Shown here one piece after another: positions 33,942 to 44,690 of a DNA stretch of 64,000 bases. The notes below the pieces were generated by a model. The model saw only the letters and a list, made by a program, of their open reading frames with translations, was not told where the DNA came from and searched no databases. The stretch covers positions 5,394,001-5,458,000 of the forward strand of contig NC_065551.1 in assembly GCF_022605725.1 (NCBI RefSeq), written 5' to 3'. Positions within the stretch are counted from its first letter, which is position 1. Every line of letters begins with the position of its first letter. The translations under genes and the position numbers were made by a program. The stretch is from Anthonomus grandis grandis (lineage: Eukaryota > Arthropoda > Insecta > Coleoptera > Curculionidae).

Positions 33942-34296
33942 GACCCGGTTTACGTTAAAGATAAAATTTAATGAAAAGTCGGCCATTTTTTAAATATGGC
34001 GGCTTTTGACAGACTGCCAGCATCTGTATGGCATTTTTGGTACTACCATTAAATTTCTTCGGTTCAAATTATATGAAATTGACACCCAGATCTCGCCTCT
34101 AGGGTAAATTTAATTTTTTGATTTTTTTTTAAATTTTAACCCCCCACCCCTCTAAAATCTACCCACACGGAAAATTTCGAGTGTTCTTCGGGCCAAATCT
34201 TTTAAATGGTTCTAAAGAACATCTGTACCAAGTGGCACCTTGATATCACAAAATGCAGTATTTTGCAAGAATTGCCGTTATACCGCTAGCACTATT
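33904..34296 (-). repeat. Right inverted repeat of element I
   Basis: Inverted relative to 31097-31480, with scattered mismatches and an A- or T-rich insertion near 34120-34140. Confidence 0.75.
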
Positions 34297-35484
34297 AGCA
34301 TGTCAAAGTCAAAAAAGTTTATTACCAAAAAAAAAATGTTATAAATATAATTACATGAGAAAAAAAAGTTTGACAATTTTTGGTAAAAGGAACTGCTTCG
34401 CGATTATATACAACCGATAGCGCAAGTTGCGTGAAACAGGCCTTAACAAGAAAATGACATTACAAAAGCATCATATTGAAACTGAAAAGATTATAAATAA
34501 ACACAAAAAAAATCCTAACTAACCTAAAAAAGAACAAAACTAAAACTAAAAATGGTAAAGCAATTTGGCTGGCATGCGACGGAAGGCAACAAAAAGAGAC
34601 AAAAGAGAACTACAGAAGAAATATTGAACAGGACAGCTTATCTTTGGTCTCAGTTGATTTTGCAGTTATATGAAAACATACTACTAGGCATCTCGTTGGG
34701 AGTCGAGAAGAATTTGCCACTGTTGAGCATGTGCCACTTTATTAAAGACTTTCAACATCATTCAATTTAAAAAACAAGAAAAAAAGAAATTTAATTGAAT
34801 ATTTTAATCTGTTGAGCCATAAATAAATCGTTAGTTTGTAAGAAGAATGTTAACACCCTGTATCTTGAGAGCCGAAGCATCTTCGACCATCCGTTTCTAT
34901 AGAAAACTGTCATTACTTTTTCATCACCCCTTAAAGTTTGCATTTATTTAGTATCTATATTAACATCCTGTATGCATTTGATCGAATCAGAAAAACAGAG
35001 AAATATCAGAATACGTTGCTGGCATAATTGTATGGAAAAACTATGTCTTTAACAAAGAATATAGTTCTGCACATGCCCTTAAACAAAACTTAGACTATAA
35101 TAATTATAGAGTAAAATTGGCAAAAAAGTAAAGTCTGCCAATTCTGTCTGTTTATTCGATCTTGCGCTGGGTTTTAAGATAAAAGTTTTTGGAGATAAAA
35201 GGGTTTTATGGGTAATATTTAATGAGTAATAAGAACCATACTTTCTTTAAACCCTTGGTTATTTTGTCGCGGAAATTCTAAACTTTAATATTTTGGCCCT
35301 GCCTGGTCTGTACGTATGGGAGTTTTGGTGTTTTAACTCTTTAAAGATAGAAACATGCTTTGATGTGTTTAAAATCCACCATAACGTGCCAGTGAATAGA
35401 GAGTGACAATGAAATGTAACTTTTGAACTTTTGTTACAGATGGCAAAAACAATAAAGACCTTGACTGTTCATGTCTAATTTATA
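34297..35484. other. No recognised gene; possible transposon debris
   Basis: The plus-strand open stretch 34552-34770 has no known motif. AACACCCTGTAT (34853-34864) and AACATCCTGTAT (34962-34973) look like Tc1/mariner or MITE termini, but no inverted partner was found. Confidence 0.35.
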
Positions 35485-35486
35485 TA

Positions 35487-37665
35487 CAGGGTGTCCGGAA
35501 GCTAGATGCAATCCTTTAAGGGGGTGATAGCTGACTTAATTTCAAATATTTTAAGCTAAATATGTGTGGGTCGAAATGTTTTTATGGCAATTTTTGCATT
35601 TTTCTCAAGAAATACCAAAATTTCACACTTAAACGGTAATAGAGCGCAAGTTACAATTAGTATCGGAGTTTCAAAGTTTATTTTGTTTTGTCTAATGTGT
35701 ATTATTAAAAATACGATCAATTTCAAGCTTCTGGGTAAACTTATTAGAAAAAATAGAGATATTGAAACGTAAAAAATAAATATGGAGTTAAAATAAAATG
35801 CTTTGTTTTATGTTTAAATAATTGTTATGAAAATACTTTCGTCGTCCAAACCTCTCTAAAAATATGCCTAGCTTCTGCCCTTTATTCTACTCCATCTTCT
35901 ACTCCATGCCGATGCCTGGCCAATTCTCAGAATTATGGCCTCTTTTGTGCGCAGGTCATGTAAACAAAACTTACTGGATTGGTTTTCTATTATGGGTTCT
36001 ATCAGGTAAATATTCAGGTAAATAAAAAGTAATAAAAACAAAATTAAGCAGAGGTACCTAATAGTAGATACTGTAAGGTAAGGGGTACCTAGTAGGTACT
36101 TTGAGGTGGGGGTTACAAGTTAATAAATAAAAACGTGTGATTTTAGCCTTGTTGTTTAGTTTCACTCTCGCCTCTAATTTTGTAAGATTATCAACTTCGT
36201 ACTGACTGCATCCACTGTTTTTTAAATCGAGTTTCTGCCCGTTTTATTAAACAGTATTGTAAAATGGAATTTACCAACCAAGAGTACGCTGACATTGTCT
36301 TCACATAGGGACGCGCTAACGGTAATGGAGCTTTGGCACGACGCTTGTACCAGGAACGTTATCCAGATCGGAGGTTACCAAACTTCAGGGTGTTTCAAAA
36401 CACGTTTCGCCGTCTTACTGAAGTTGGCATTGGGAATAATCCGGCACGTGGAGTCAACCCTGGCAATAATAATGTAGAGATTGAGGAGCAAATACTGGAA
36501 GCTTTTACCGCAGACCCTACTGCAAGCGTTAGAAAAGTAGCTGAAGACCTTGGCCTTTCTAGATGGAAGGTGTGGACGACCTTGAAGAAAGATGGACAGT
36601 ATCCCTTTCATGGTACGGGGGTGCAGGGCTTACAAGAAGAAGACCCTGCAAGACGAATTCAGTTCTTCCGCTTTTTATTGAACATGGACATCGAAGACCC
36701 GTTATTCTTAAGAAGTATCTTGTGGACAGACGAGTCCAATTTTTCCAGGGAGGGTATTACCAACTTCCACAACCTCCACGAATGGGCTGCCAAAGATGCA
36801 AATCCGCACTGGAAAAAAACAAAAATCTTTCAGAACAGATTTTCGGTCAATGTGTGGGCCGGAGTAATAGGCAGGACTATTATTGGGCCACATTTTCTAC
36901 CAGAGAATTTAAATGGTGCCAACTATTTAGATTTTCTACAAAATGATATCCCCGTTCTTCTAGACGAAGCTGGATTATTGGAACGAGAAAGACCAATAAT
37001 CTTTCAGCAAGATGGTGACAACCGCTGGTTCCGCATTGGTCCTTGGCTGTCAGGAATTACTTAGACGACTGTTTTCCGGACGGTTGGATCGGTAGAGGCG
37101 GAACCTTTCCTTTGGAAGTAACAAAAAGGGCTCGTGCCTGTATTAGAAATAATGGATTGCATTTTGAACCTGAACAATAAATAGTTAAACAAAATTGTGT
37201 TTTATTTAACTTTAAAACCTAAAATAACCTCACAATCGGGGCTCTAATGCTTAGTAGGCTTATGAGAGGTCTCAGTCTAATAATTTTTATTTACATGACC
37301 TGCCGCACAAAAGAGGCCATAATTCTGAGAATTGGCCAGGCATTGGCATGAGTGATATCTAAAAATAAAGGGCGTTTCAATGTCTCTATTTTTTCTATAA
37401 GTTTACACAGAAGCTTGGAATTGATCGTATTATTATTAATACACATTAGACAAAACAAAATAAACTTTGAAACTCCGATACTAATTGTAACTTGCGCTCT
37501 ATTACCGTTTAAGTGTGAAATTTTGGTATTTCTCGAGAAAAATGCAAAAATTGCCATAAAAAATTTATAAACAAATTTCGACCTACACATATTTAGCTTA
37601 AAATGTTTGAAATTAAGTCAGCTATCACCCCCTTAAAGGATTGCATCTAGCTTCCGGACACCCTG
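35487..37665 (+). mobile_element. Tc1/mariner-type transposon E with very long inverted repeats
   Basis: Starts CAGGGTGTCCGGAAGCTAG and ends CTAGCTTCCGGACACCCTG, with TA on each side (35485-35486 and 37666-37667), 2179 bp. The arms are inverted over about 375 bases (right 37290-37665; left 35487-35975, which has an extra segment of about 115 bases near 35770-35885). The inner block CCTGGCCAATTCTCAGAATT is shared. Such long arms are unusual for this superfamily. It contains a plus-strand transposase gene with three lesions. Confidence 0.85.
36264..37180 (+). pseudogene. Tc1/mariner-type transposase of element E, broken
   Basis: An ATG at 36264 opens MEFTNQEYADIVFT, then an in-frame TAG at 36306-36308 (codon 15), where sister copies have Tyr. 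The frame then stays open for over 240 codons: RRLYQERYPDRRLPNFRVF and a second helix-turn-helix (VRKVAEDLGLSRWKVW), ILWTDESNFS (first Asp), NRFSVNVWAGV, then FQQDG (second Asp). It shifts near 37020, gives a reading like YLDDCFPDGWIGRGG, and jumps to the C-terminus RARACIRNNGLHFEP at 37180. The segment with the third catalytic Asp (SPDLTPLDY in sister copies) is deleted. Confidence 0.85.
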
Positions 37666-37667
37666 TA

Positions 37668-38239
37668 TATTAATGCTAGTTCTATATTATTATATATATA
37701 TATTATTATATTATAGCATACATTTTAATGGCTACTATTTTTGGAAAAAATAAACATATTTTTTATATAATTTTTTTCTGTGATATTTTAAAAATTATTG
37801 TTTTTTAGGCATTTCTTTTGCTTTTCGTATTATTGTATTATATTCGTATTTATTTTTATTAAAAATGAAAGAAAAAAAAGTTTTCTATCCACACCATTTA
37901 GTATTTGAGTTTAACCAAAGGAAAAACAAATACTAGTCAATGACAAAACGATTTTTTTTCTTCTTAAATAGTGTTCAAATTTTTTCTATTCTAAAAAGTT
38001 TGCCAACTTTTTGATTGCAGTAGCATTGCATGTAGATTATTAGTTTCTTTTAAATTATGGTTCTCGATAAAACTATTATTAGCTAAACAGCTTTAAATCG
38101 CTTTTATCTTTTTTTGTTAAACCTGTAGAATATGCTGCTAGTAAGAAATTACTTTTTGGAACGAAATTATTTATTTTTTAATTCGTGGTATTCTATTTTA
38201 TTACCTATTGTATTGTATTGTATTACCAATACATACATC
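37668..38239. other. AT-rich DNA with short (TA)n
   Basis: A (TA)n/ATTATTATA-rich patch lies at about 37686-37716, and a short TATTG tandem near 38205-38226. No coding motif recognised. Confidence 0.4.
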
Positions 38240-38778
38240 TCAAGAGCCTCGACCCTTCTCTCCATTATTGGATCGCGAGTCCAGCCTTCACAACCATATA
38301 GTAATATACTGAAGATAGAGTCCCTGACCATGCACATTCTGAGCTAAAATCAAGACTGGTGAAGAACTACTTCAGTCTGGTAAAAATGTTTCTGGCGTGC
38401 TCTATTCTAAAACGTATCTCCCGCTTCGGGTCGTACAACGGGTTGATTATGGCAAGATATTTGAAGAATGATATTTGTTCGATATTTGTTCGTTTCGAGG
38501 GGGATTCTGGGAGGAATCGGTCACTGTGTTCTGATCCTTAATTTTTGCAAGTCTGCGTTGTTCTCTGTAAGGTTCACGGTGTCGTCTGCATATCTTATGC
38601 TAGTGATGTCGACTCTATTCACCATCCATTCCTCCCATATCTTCTACTAAAGCCTCTCTGAAAATGGCTTCCGAGTATACAGGAGCGGAGACAAAATGCA
38701 CCCATGCCGTATTCCCTCTCCGAAGTCCCTCTCCCTAATCTTACGTTCATAATTTAGTTGCCTTTGACTTTAGAGCTA
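38240..38778 (-). pseudogene. RTE-like reverse transcriptase, downstream part (interrupted by element G)
   Basis: Minus-strand reading gives RKIRERDFGEG with HGCILSPLLYT, then SIRYADDTVNLTENNADLQKL (intact YADD near 38600), then blocks resembling KREIRFRIEHARNIF and RDSIFSILLYGCEGWT near 38300 (thumb). Frames shift several times. The upstream part of the same element lies beyond the insert, at 41660-41900. RTE elements carry an endonuclease and polymerase that insert by target-primed reverse transcription. Confidence 0.8.
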
Positions 38779-41658
38779 TGGAGGGTGTTACAAAATTTGG
38801 TTCAAATATTTTTAGACCATATTTTTAGATTCAAAAATAATACTTTTTTCCTGTAAATGCTTCTCCTCTGAGCTATAGCCCGCGTAATTTGCTTGAAGAA
38901 AATGGATTATTTAGAACATTGACTACAGTTATACGTAAAATCTTTTATAAATTTGTAAGTCCTGATTGATTCATCGGGCAGAACTTGACAGCCCATATCT
39001 CTGGTTTCCGATAAAAAAAATTTAAAATCTCGAGAATCATCTAGTTAGCCATGAAAAAATCTAAAATTATCATTTCTGTCATTTTTCCGATACAATTAAT
39101 TTGATTTGACAAAAATTAACACGGCCCACTTCGTTTTTTTTAAATTTGATAGTGAATGAATGAATGAATTGTCGAAACAGTGGGCTGCCAAGGCAGTTGT
39201 GCATATAGGTCTCCTGATGCACCCGTCATGCCCCACCGGGGTTTACCAGAGCCCAACGGCCTTAGAGAAACCGATAAGGCTCTCTGGTCTGAAGGACTTA
39301 AAGTCACTCGGTACACTGAAAGTGCGTTACCTAAGTATTTGAACCTGGCGCGCGTGAGTGCTGGGCACTCCCCAACTACATGGTCAACGGTTTCATCCTC
39401 CTCACAGCATCATCGGCATTCCGGGTTGTCCGCAATACCGATAGTATGGAGATGGCTTCTTAAGTGCCAGTGACCGGTTAAAAAACCTGTCACTAGCCGA
39501 ATTTCGCGTCTTTTTAGGCGTAGTAGATTTTTGGTGAGACAGGCAGAGGGCCCACCTATGTGCGCTTTGGCCTGTCTCATACCAGGGGACTCAGTCCATC
39601 TTCGGTGGGTCCACTTGTCCAGCAGACCCTTCATAGACGCGACCGCAACGCATTTGGCGATACCAACTATGGGTTCCGGCCCCATCGGCACATTCGCGGA
39701 TCCCAGTCTGGCAAGAGAGTCCGCTTCTTCATTACCTGCATGGCCTGCGTGGCCAGGCATCCAGACGAGCTCGACCCTGCAGCCAACCTGTACCAGATTT
39801 TTCAGGACTTTTATGCACTCTAGTACAAGCTTGGAGCTTACCTTTGCGGCCGTGATAACCTTAATGGCAGCTCTGCTAACCGAGCATATTGATACGACTG
39901 TATTGCGGTGTCCGCAGCTTAGGAATTTCTGTCCGCATTTTAATACAGCGAATACTTCGGCCTGGAAGACAGTGGCGTGCTCCCCCAGCGAGTATGCCCT
40001 ATTGGTATGTGGGATCCCACCACAAAGGCCTGATCCAGCTTTGTTATTCATTCTGGAGTCATCTGTGTACCAGATGGTCCCCCTATTTAGCAATGCAGGT
40101 CTGTTGGAATGCTGCCACTCCTCTCTAGCTGCAATGTCCGTCACGAATCCCTCGCAGTCCACAGTCACTGGAGCCATGCAGTCACTGCCCATCAGAAGGA
40201 GAGGACATTCCTGTATGGCCCGTGACCAAATTTTTGCGTGACCGGTCTTGCCAGCACGTAGTTCGCCGAGAACGTATAGCCTGTACGCAGTCCTCATTGC
40301 CTCGAATTGCACAACGAGGTCCAGAGGCGGAAGGCTCAGCAGAGTCTCAAGCGCTCTATTTGGCGCCGTCCGCATGGAACCCGTTATGCTGAGACATGCA
40401 AGACGATAGACTCTGTCCAGTTGAGCACGAATTTTCGCTTTCTCCGTACATGGCCACTAAACAATAGCCCCGTATGTGAGAAGAGGTCTCACAATGTGCG
40501 AGTAGATCCAGTGGAGGATCTTAGGAGACAGACCCCAGGTATTGCCGAAAGCCCGCCTGCAGGCCCATAGCGCGCAGGTGGCCTTCCTTATTCTGGTGTC
40601 TGCATGATCGTGCCAGGAGAGTTTGGGATCTAACTTGATTCCCAGAAATCTAACTGTCCTGGAGTAATGCAGCTGCACGCCACCTAGAGATATAACAGGG
40701 GGCATGCCAAAGTTAAGTCTCCTCATGAATAGTAGGAGCTCTGCTTTTTTAGGGTTAATCCTGAGACCCCCCGAGAGGCACCATATGTCCACCATACGCA
40801 GGGCTCTCATCATAGAGCCCCACATTGAGACGGCGTCTCTCCCTGGGCAAAGGATTACCAGATCATCAGCGTAGGCCTGTGTGTATAGGCCAGCATTGTT
40901 TAAAATATTTATCAGGCTGTCGACCACAAGGCACCACAAGGTAGGGGACAACACTCCTCCCTGCGGGCAGCCCCTAGCCGCCAACGTTTCGACAATCTTG
41001 TAGTTGAGCTGGACAGATACATGACGTTTCGAGAGCATGGCCATATCCAGCTAACCAAACAGAGTTCTGAGCCGCGGCTCTCGAGTGCTTGGCAGATTAA
41101 TGCGATAATTAATGCTTCAATGTCTAGAAACGCACCCAGACAGGCCTTGCCCCTACCCAGAGCACCCTCCACCTTCCTCACGAAGGATAATTTGAGAGTT
41201 TAATCGGTTTTAATAATGCTTATCTTTCATTTACCAGCGATTATCTCAAAAAAGGTTAATTGTATCGAAACAATGCAAGAAACAGAATTTTTTTTTTTTT
41301 ATGGCTAACTAGATGGCATTGTTAGATTTGTAATGTCCTTTTCGGAAACATAAGATAGGGGCCATTAGAAACGTAAGCCTTCCTGAATCCGCCCCTAAAA
41401 TTGTATTTACATCATTTTTGGGACGGAAAATGAATGAAAAGAGCACCTAATAACAGGAGACTTGCTTGCAAATTTTCAAGATATGACCCATAACTACAGT
41501 CACGATTCCAAATAATTGATTTTCATCAAGCAATTTGCGCGGGCTGTAGCTCTGAGAGGGATTATTTTAGGACACATGTCTATATGAAAAAAAGTCTTAT
41601 TTTGACTCCAATACTACGCTCTGAAAATATGTGCACCGAATTTTGTAACACCCTGTAC
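38779..41658. mobile_element. Foldback element G (non-autonomous), now split by a LINE
   Basis: The left arm (38779-39110) begins GGAGGGTGTTACAAAATTTGG and the right arm (41240-41658) ends ATTTTGTAACACCCTGTA. Inner matches include GAGCTATAGCCCGCG against CGCGGGCTGTAGCTC and TCTAGTTAGCCAT against ATGGCTAACTAGA. TA (38777-38778 and 41659-41660) brackets it, and the RTE reading continues across. Without the LINE the element would be roughly 0.8 kb with no coding capacity. The mirrored CAGGGTGTTAC-type terminus suggests a MITE mobilised by a Tc1/mariner enzyme. Confidence 0.75.
39140..41212 (-). pseudogene. RNase-H-bearing LINE: reverse transcriptase and RNase H, best-preserved retroelement here
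   Basis: Minus strand, 5'-truncated near 41210. Reading gives VEGALGRGKACLGAFLDIE, then GCPQGGVLSPTLWCLVVDSL and TQAYADDLVILCPGRDA (intact YADD), then a long thumb region. A TAG near 40456 replaces the second Trp of IVWWP, after which the same frame runs on from 40375 to 39410. RNase H: IWYTDDSRMNNKAGSG, ATVFQAEVFAVL, VSICSVSRAAI (the usual Asp of CSDS is Val) and GNEEADSLARLGSANV. A C-terminal zinc-like region (EEDETVDHVVGECPAL) follows. Otherwise nearly open for about 570 codons, so this is a young copy. Clade I/R1/LOA-like; uncertain. Confidence 0.85.
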
Positions 41659-41659
41659 T

Positions 41660-41905
41660 ATGATTGTAATGTCTCTCTTGTCAATCCCGATTTCTGATAA
41701 CATCTCTAGTATCTTCTAGTACCTGATGCAATCAAATGCTTTACGATAATCAATGAGACAAGCATCTATGTTCATGTCCCTATATCTCTGTGTTAGCACG
41801 TTCAGGGAAAAAAATTATATATAATACCGAATCCACTCGAAAATCCGAATTGAGTGCTACTTATTCGTTTTTTCTTATAAGTCCGCTTAAGGATTATTCT
41901 TAGGA
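41660..41905 (-). pseudogene. RTE-like reverse transcriptase, upstream part
   Basis: Minus-strand reading from about 41880 gives DFRVDS and a GTREALFSLNVLTQRYRDMN-like block, then CLIDYRKAFDCI (first catalytic Asp), then EMLSEIGIDKRDITIIV near 41665. The next RTE residues (a block like LKSKATK, then RKIRERD) are found on the far side of element G at 38778, so both parts belong to one element. Confidence 0.75.
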
Positions 41906-42059
41906 ATACTTTGGGGACATGGAGCATCAGACTAATTATAATATTCATCACACTAAGAAGAGTTTAGCTTTTTTGGAAGCGCCATTATGGGCAGACAATA
42001 ATAAAAAAAGCACATTAACAAGAACAATTTCTGAAGATCTATTATTCATTTAACAGTGG

Positions 42060-43382
42060 TGTGATGCTAGAGATAGATAACATACTTTATTGTTCAAGAA
42101 CTAGAACATATTTAATTCATATTACCAAAGCTTAAAAGACATACCTACAATATTAAGTTCTATAGCAACATTTAACAATTACAGAAATATTTTACTAATA
42201 CAATTGTTGGTCAAATTACAGAATATTAAAAGCCTAATACAGACTAGCTGCTACTCGAGATTAAACAAAAATATTCATCAACAGAATAAAGCACATAGTC
42301 AATTAAAAGGTTTTTGCACTTATGTCGAAACATTTTCAATTCTGAACGGCAAGTTATACATTTTAATGCCCTTAGAATAATTGAGTCCCTTATGTAACTA
42401 AAGTGAGGAATAGGCAAACATAAATCATGTTCCTGGCGTTTTTGATAAGTCCTGGCATTTGAGAAATTAGAAAGATGTTTGTTTGATGAGGATTTTATTT
42501 CCAATAAATAGTGGTTTGGAATGAGTATGTGGATGTACCAGACACAATGACCGAGCAGCTCTTTTTTGTAGGACAAAAGAGGATTGAACAAGATATTGAG
42601 TACAGAAACCCCAGAGTGGAATACAGTATCATAAATATGATTTCACCAAGGCATAATAACTAATCCTTCCAATAGCGGGACCAAGTTCCCTTGCAGTTAC
42701 CTTCACGCTATAGTAACCAGAAGCCAGCTTCCTATTTAAACAGTTCACATAAGAGTCAAATTTCAATCTCTAATCTATGTTCAAAACCAGATATTTAGAA
42801 TCTTCAACAACCTTTAAAATTTGAATCTTAATGGCAATATTTTCCCTGCGCATGTCTTTAAATTTAACAGCATGAATTTTTGATAGGTTAAGAGCTAGTT
42901 GATTAACATCACACCAACTTTTGGTCTTTTGAACGTCAAGAGCAATAATATTTTGCAGATCGAAAGAGTTGTCCACGTCCAGTGACCATAGTGCTGTATA
43001 ATCAGCAGCAAAAGCTCCAATCTCTCCTGAAATATCAAGGTTTAGCAAATCATTGATGTAAGTCAGGAAGAGAGTTGGGCCCAACACAGACTCCTAAGGA
43101 ACCACAAGTAATGATTTTGCGATCCGATGGTCTGTCCTTGATAGATACCGACTGTGTCCTGTCTGATAGATAAGACTTAATCCATGCAAGCTCAGCACGT
43201 CGGAAGCCATACTTATAAAGCTTAGATAGCAGTATTCTGTGACTGACATAATCGAATGCTTTTAATAAATCACAGAACACTGCTGCCGAAGACTTACGCT
43301 GGTTCAAGGAATTAAAAAGAGTCCTGATAAAGTTGAATACAAGTTTTGTGCTTTTTTGGTGTTGAAACCCAACCTGATAGGT
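42060..43382 (-). pseudogene. Jockey-like LINE reverse transcriptase
   Basis: Minus-strand reading from about 43370 gives YQVGFQHQKSTKLVFNFI, then SSAAVFCDLLKAFDYVSHRIL (first catalytic Asp) and YKYGFRRAELAWIKSYLS. After a frame change near 43080 it continues LGPTLFLTYINDLLNL, then GAFAADYTALW, where FADDT is altered to FAADYT, then ALNLSKIHAVKF, and the thumb to about 42240. AATAAAG on the minus strand (about 42088-42094) may mark the 3' end. The altered catalytic box and frame breaks make it inactive. Confidence 0.8.
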
Positions 43383-44015
43383 AATCTGTTATCTTTAAAT
43401 ATAAACAAGACTAAATTGTTAAGTTTTAAGTTTGCATATTTAGACCAGTAAATGATTCATAACAAAGAAGTTTTGTGAGAGGCAAAAACTGGCTAGAGGA
43501 TATTATGCCGTTAGAGTGGTTTTAAATGAACTGAGATTAATAGCTGCAAAATCGGTCTATTTTTTTTTTATTGAAAGTCACCTACGGTACGGAATAGCAT
43601 TTTGGGGTTGCTGTAATCAAGGGCTTTTTAACTCTGTGTTTGTTAAGGGAAAAAGAGCTATTAGATACCTATGTGTCTCCACAGGACTCATAGGTATAGA
43701 CCCCTATTTAAATATTTAAAGATACGTACCTCGTGTTGCTTGTTTATTTGCTTAATAATGGCTCTTCAAAACATTATAATACCAGATAAAACTACAATAT
43801 TCCAATGCCCATCCCGAAAAGTGAACTAAAATGGAATTCCCTTATATACTTGATTCCCTTATACCCTTATATAAAAACCTCTAAAACTCCTCCTCGCTTT
43901 AAAAACCTCTTAATAGAACTTTTTAAAAGCAAGTCCTTTTATAGCACAACAGAGTTTCTTGAAGATAAGTGGGAATTGGCCAATAGGATATAATTAATTG
44001 TTAGTAAAGATGTAA
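43383..44015 (+). pseudogene. LINE reverse transcriptase C-terminus on the opposite strand
   Basis: Plus-strand reading gives LLSLNINKTKLLSFK at 43387, then LNELRLIAAKSVYFFFIESH and LRYGIAFWGCCN (43590), then KGKRAIRYLCV and, after a break, PRFKNLLIELFKSKSFY near 43895. This is the thumb and C-terminal part of a Jockey/CR1-type polymerase. It starts immediately after the minus-strand LINE remnant ends, head to head. Confidence 0.7.
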
Positions 44016-44690
44016 AGGTTAGAATTTGTGATGTTACTCTTATAAAATTTTAACTCGTTTCGTCTTGAATTTCAAATTAAATTTTATGTTATTGTAACGA
44101 AATTCGGGAACACACTTTTAGTGTCAACGTCAAAAACACTAACCTAACTCGCTTTGACTGTCGTTTAATTGTTTCCAAGGTAAAAACTGACTAAACCATT
44201 AAAACTGAATGATTTGTCACGAAGCGCGTCCTTTTTAAAACCCGATGGAACAGTTTCGAAATATTTAGAATTATCATCATTGTTTTTGCCCAAAGAGACC
44301 AATAATTTTAGGAGAATACTGACAGTCAAAGCAAGCAAGTATACAAATTCTAGAAAATTAGAACTACAGGGATTTACAATAATATAACCTAAATAACCTA
44401 AATTGGGGCCAAAATGGGGCTCTCAAACAAGATGAACTACTTAAAAACTAAACACTATAGATGAAAATAATAAACCAAACGTAAGTAGAACCCTAAAGAA
44501 ACCCTACGAATCAACTTTAACTACAGAATACTAATAAAATTGTACAAAAACTAGCAGAATAATTAACGTATTTACATTTTCATAATATTATTATTGTTTA
44601 TGCTACTAGGTTGAACCTACTATTGTGTATTTTTATTTAATTATTATTATATATTTAATGTGCTAGTAATATGCCTTTTTATGTTTCTAT
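44016..44690. other. No gene seen
   Basis: AT-rich sequence without recognisable motif or clear inverted repeat. Confidence 0.4.

Larger units (their letters stand above)
31097..34296 (-). mobile_element. Element I: long-inverted-repeat element with a spliced, non-DDE gene
   Basis: The arms at 31097-31480 and 33904-34296 are inverted copies of about 0.35-0.39 kb. They start TAGTACTAGCGGTA on the left and end TACCGCTAGCACTA on the right. Shared inner blocks are AAGGTGCCACTTGG, CCGTGTGGGTAGATTTTAG and GATCTGGGTGT. TTA flanks the outermost bases on both sides, a possible 3-bp target duplication. About 2.4 kb between the arms carries a minus-strand gene with GT-AG introns (31858-33339). The termini do not match the CAGGGTG ends of the Tc1/mariner copies, and the gene shows no DDE motif. 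Superfamily unknown to me; Academ-like XPG elements are one candidate. Confidence 0.7.

Noticed and set aside
35566..37590. Matching open frames in both arms of element E (35566-35772 + and 37291-37590 -)
   Set aside because: They are the same inverted repeat read in opposite directions, with no independent coding signal.
39531..40241. Plus-strand open frame of 236 codons
   Set aside because: It lies antisense to the RNase H domain of the minus-strand LINE, which has clear motifs; a shadow.
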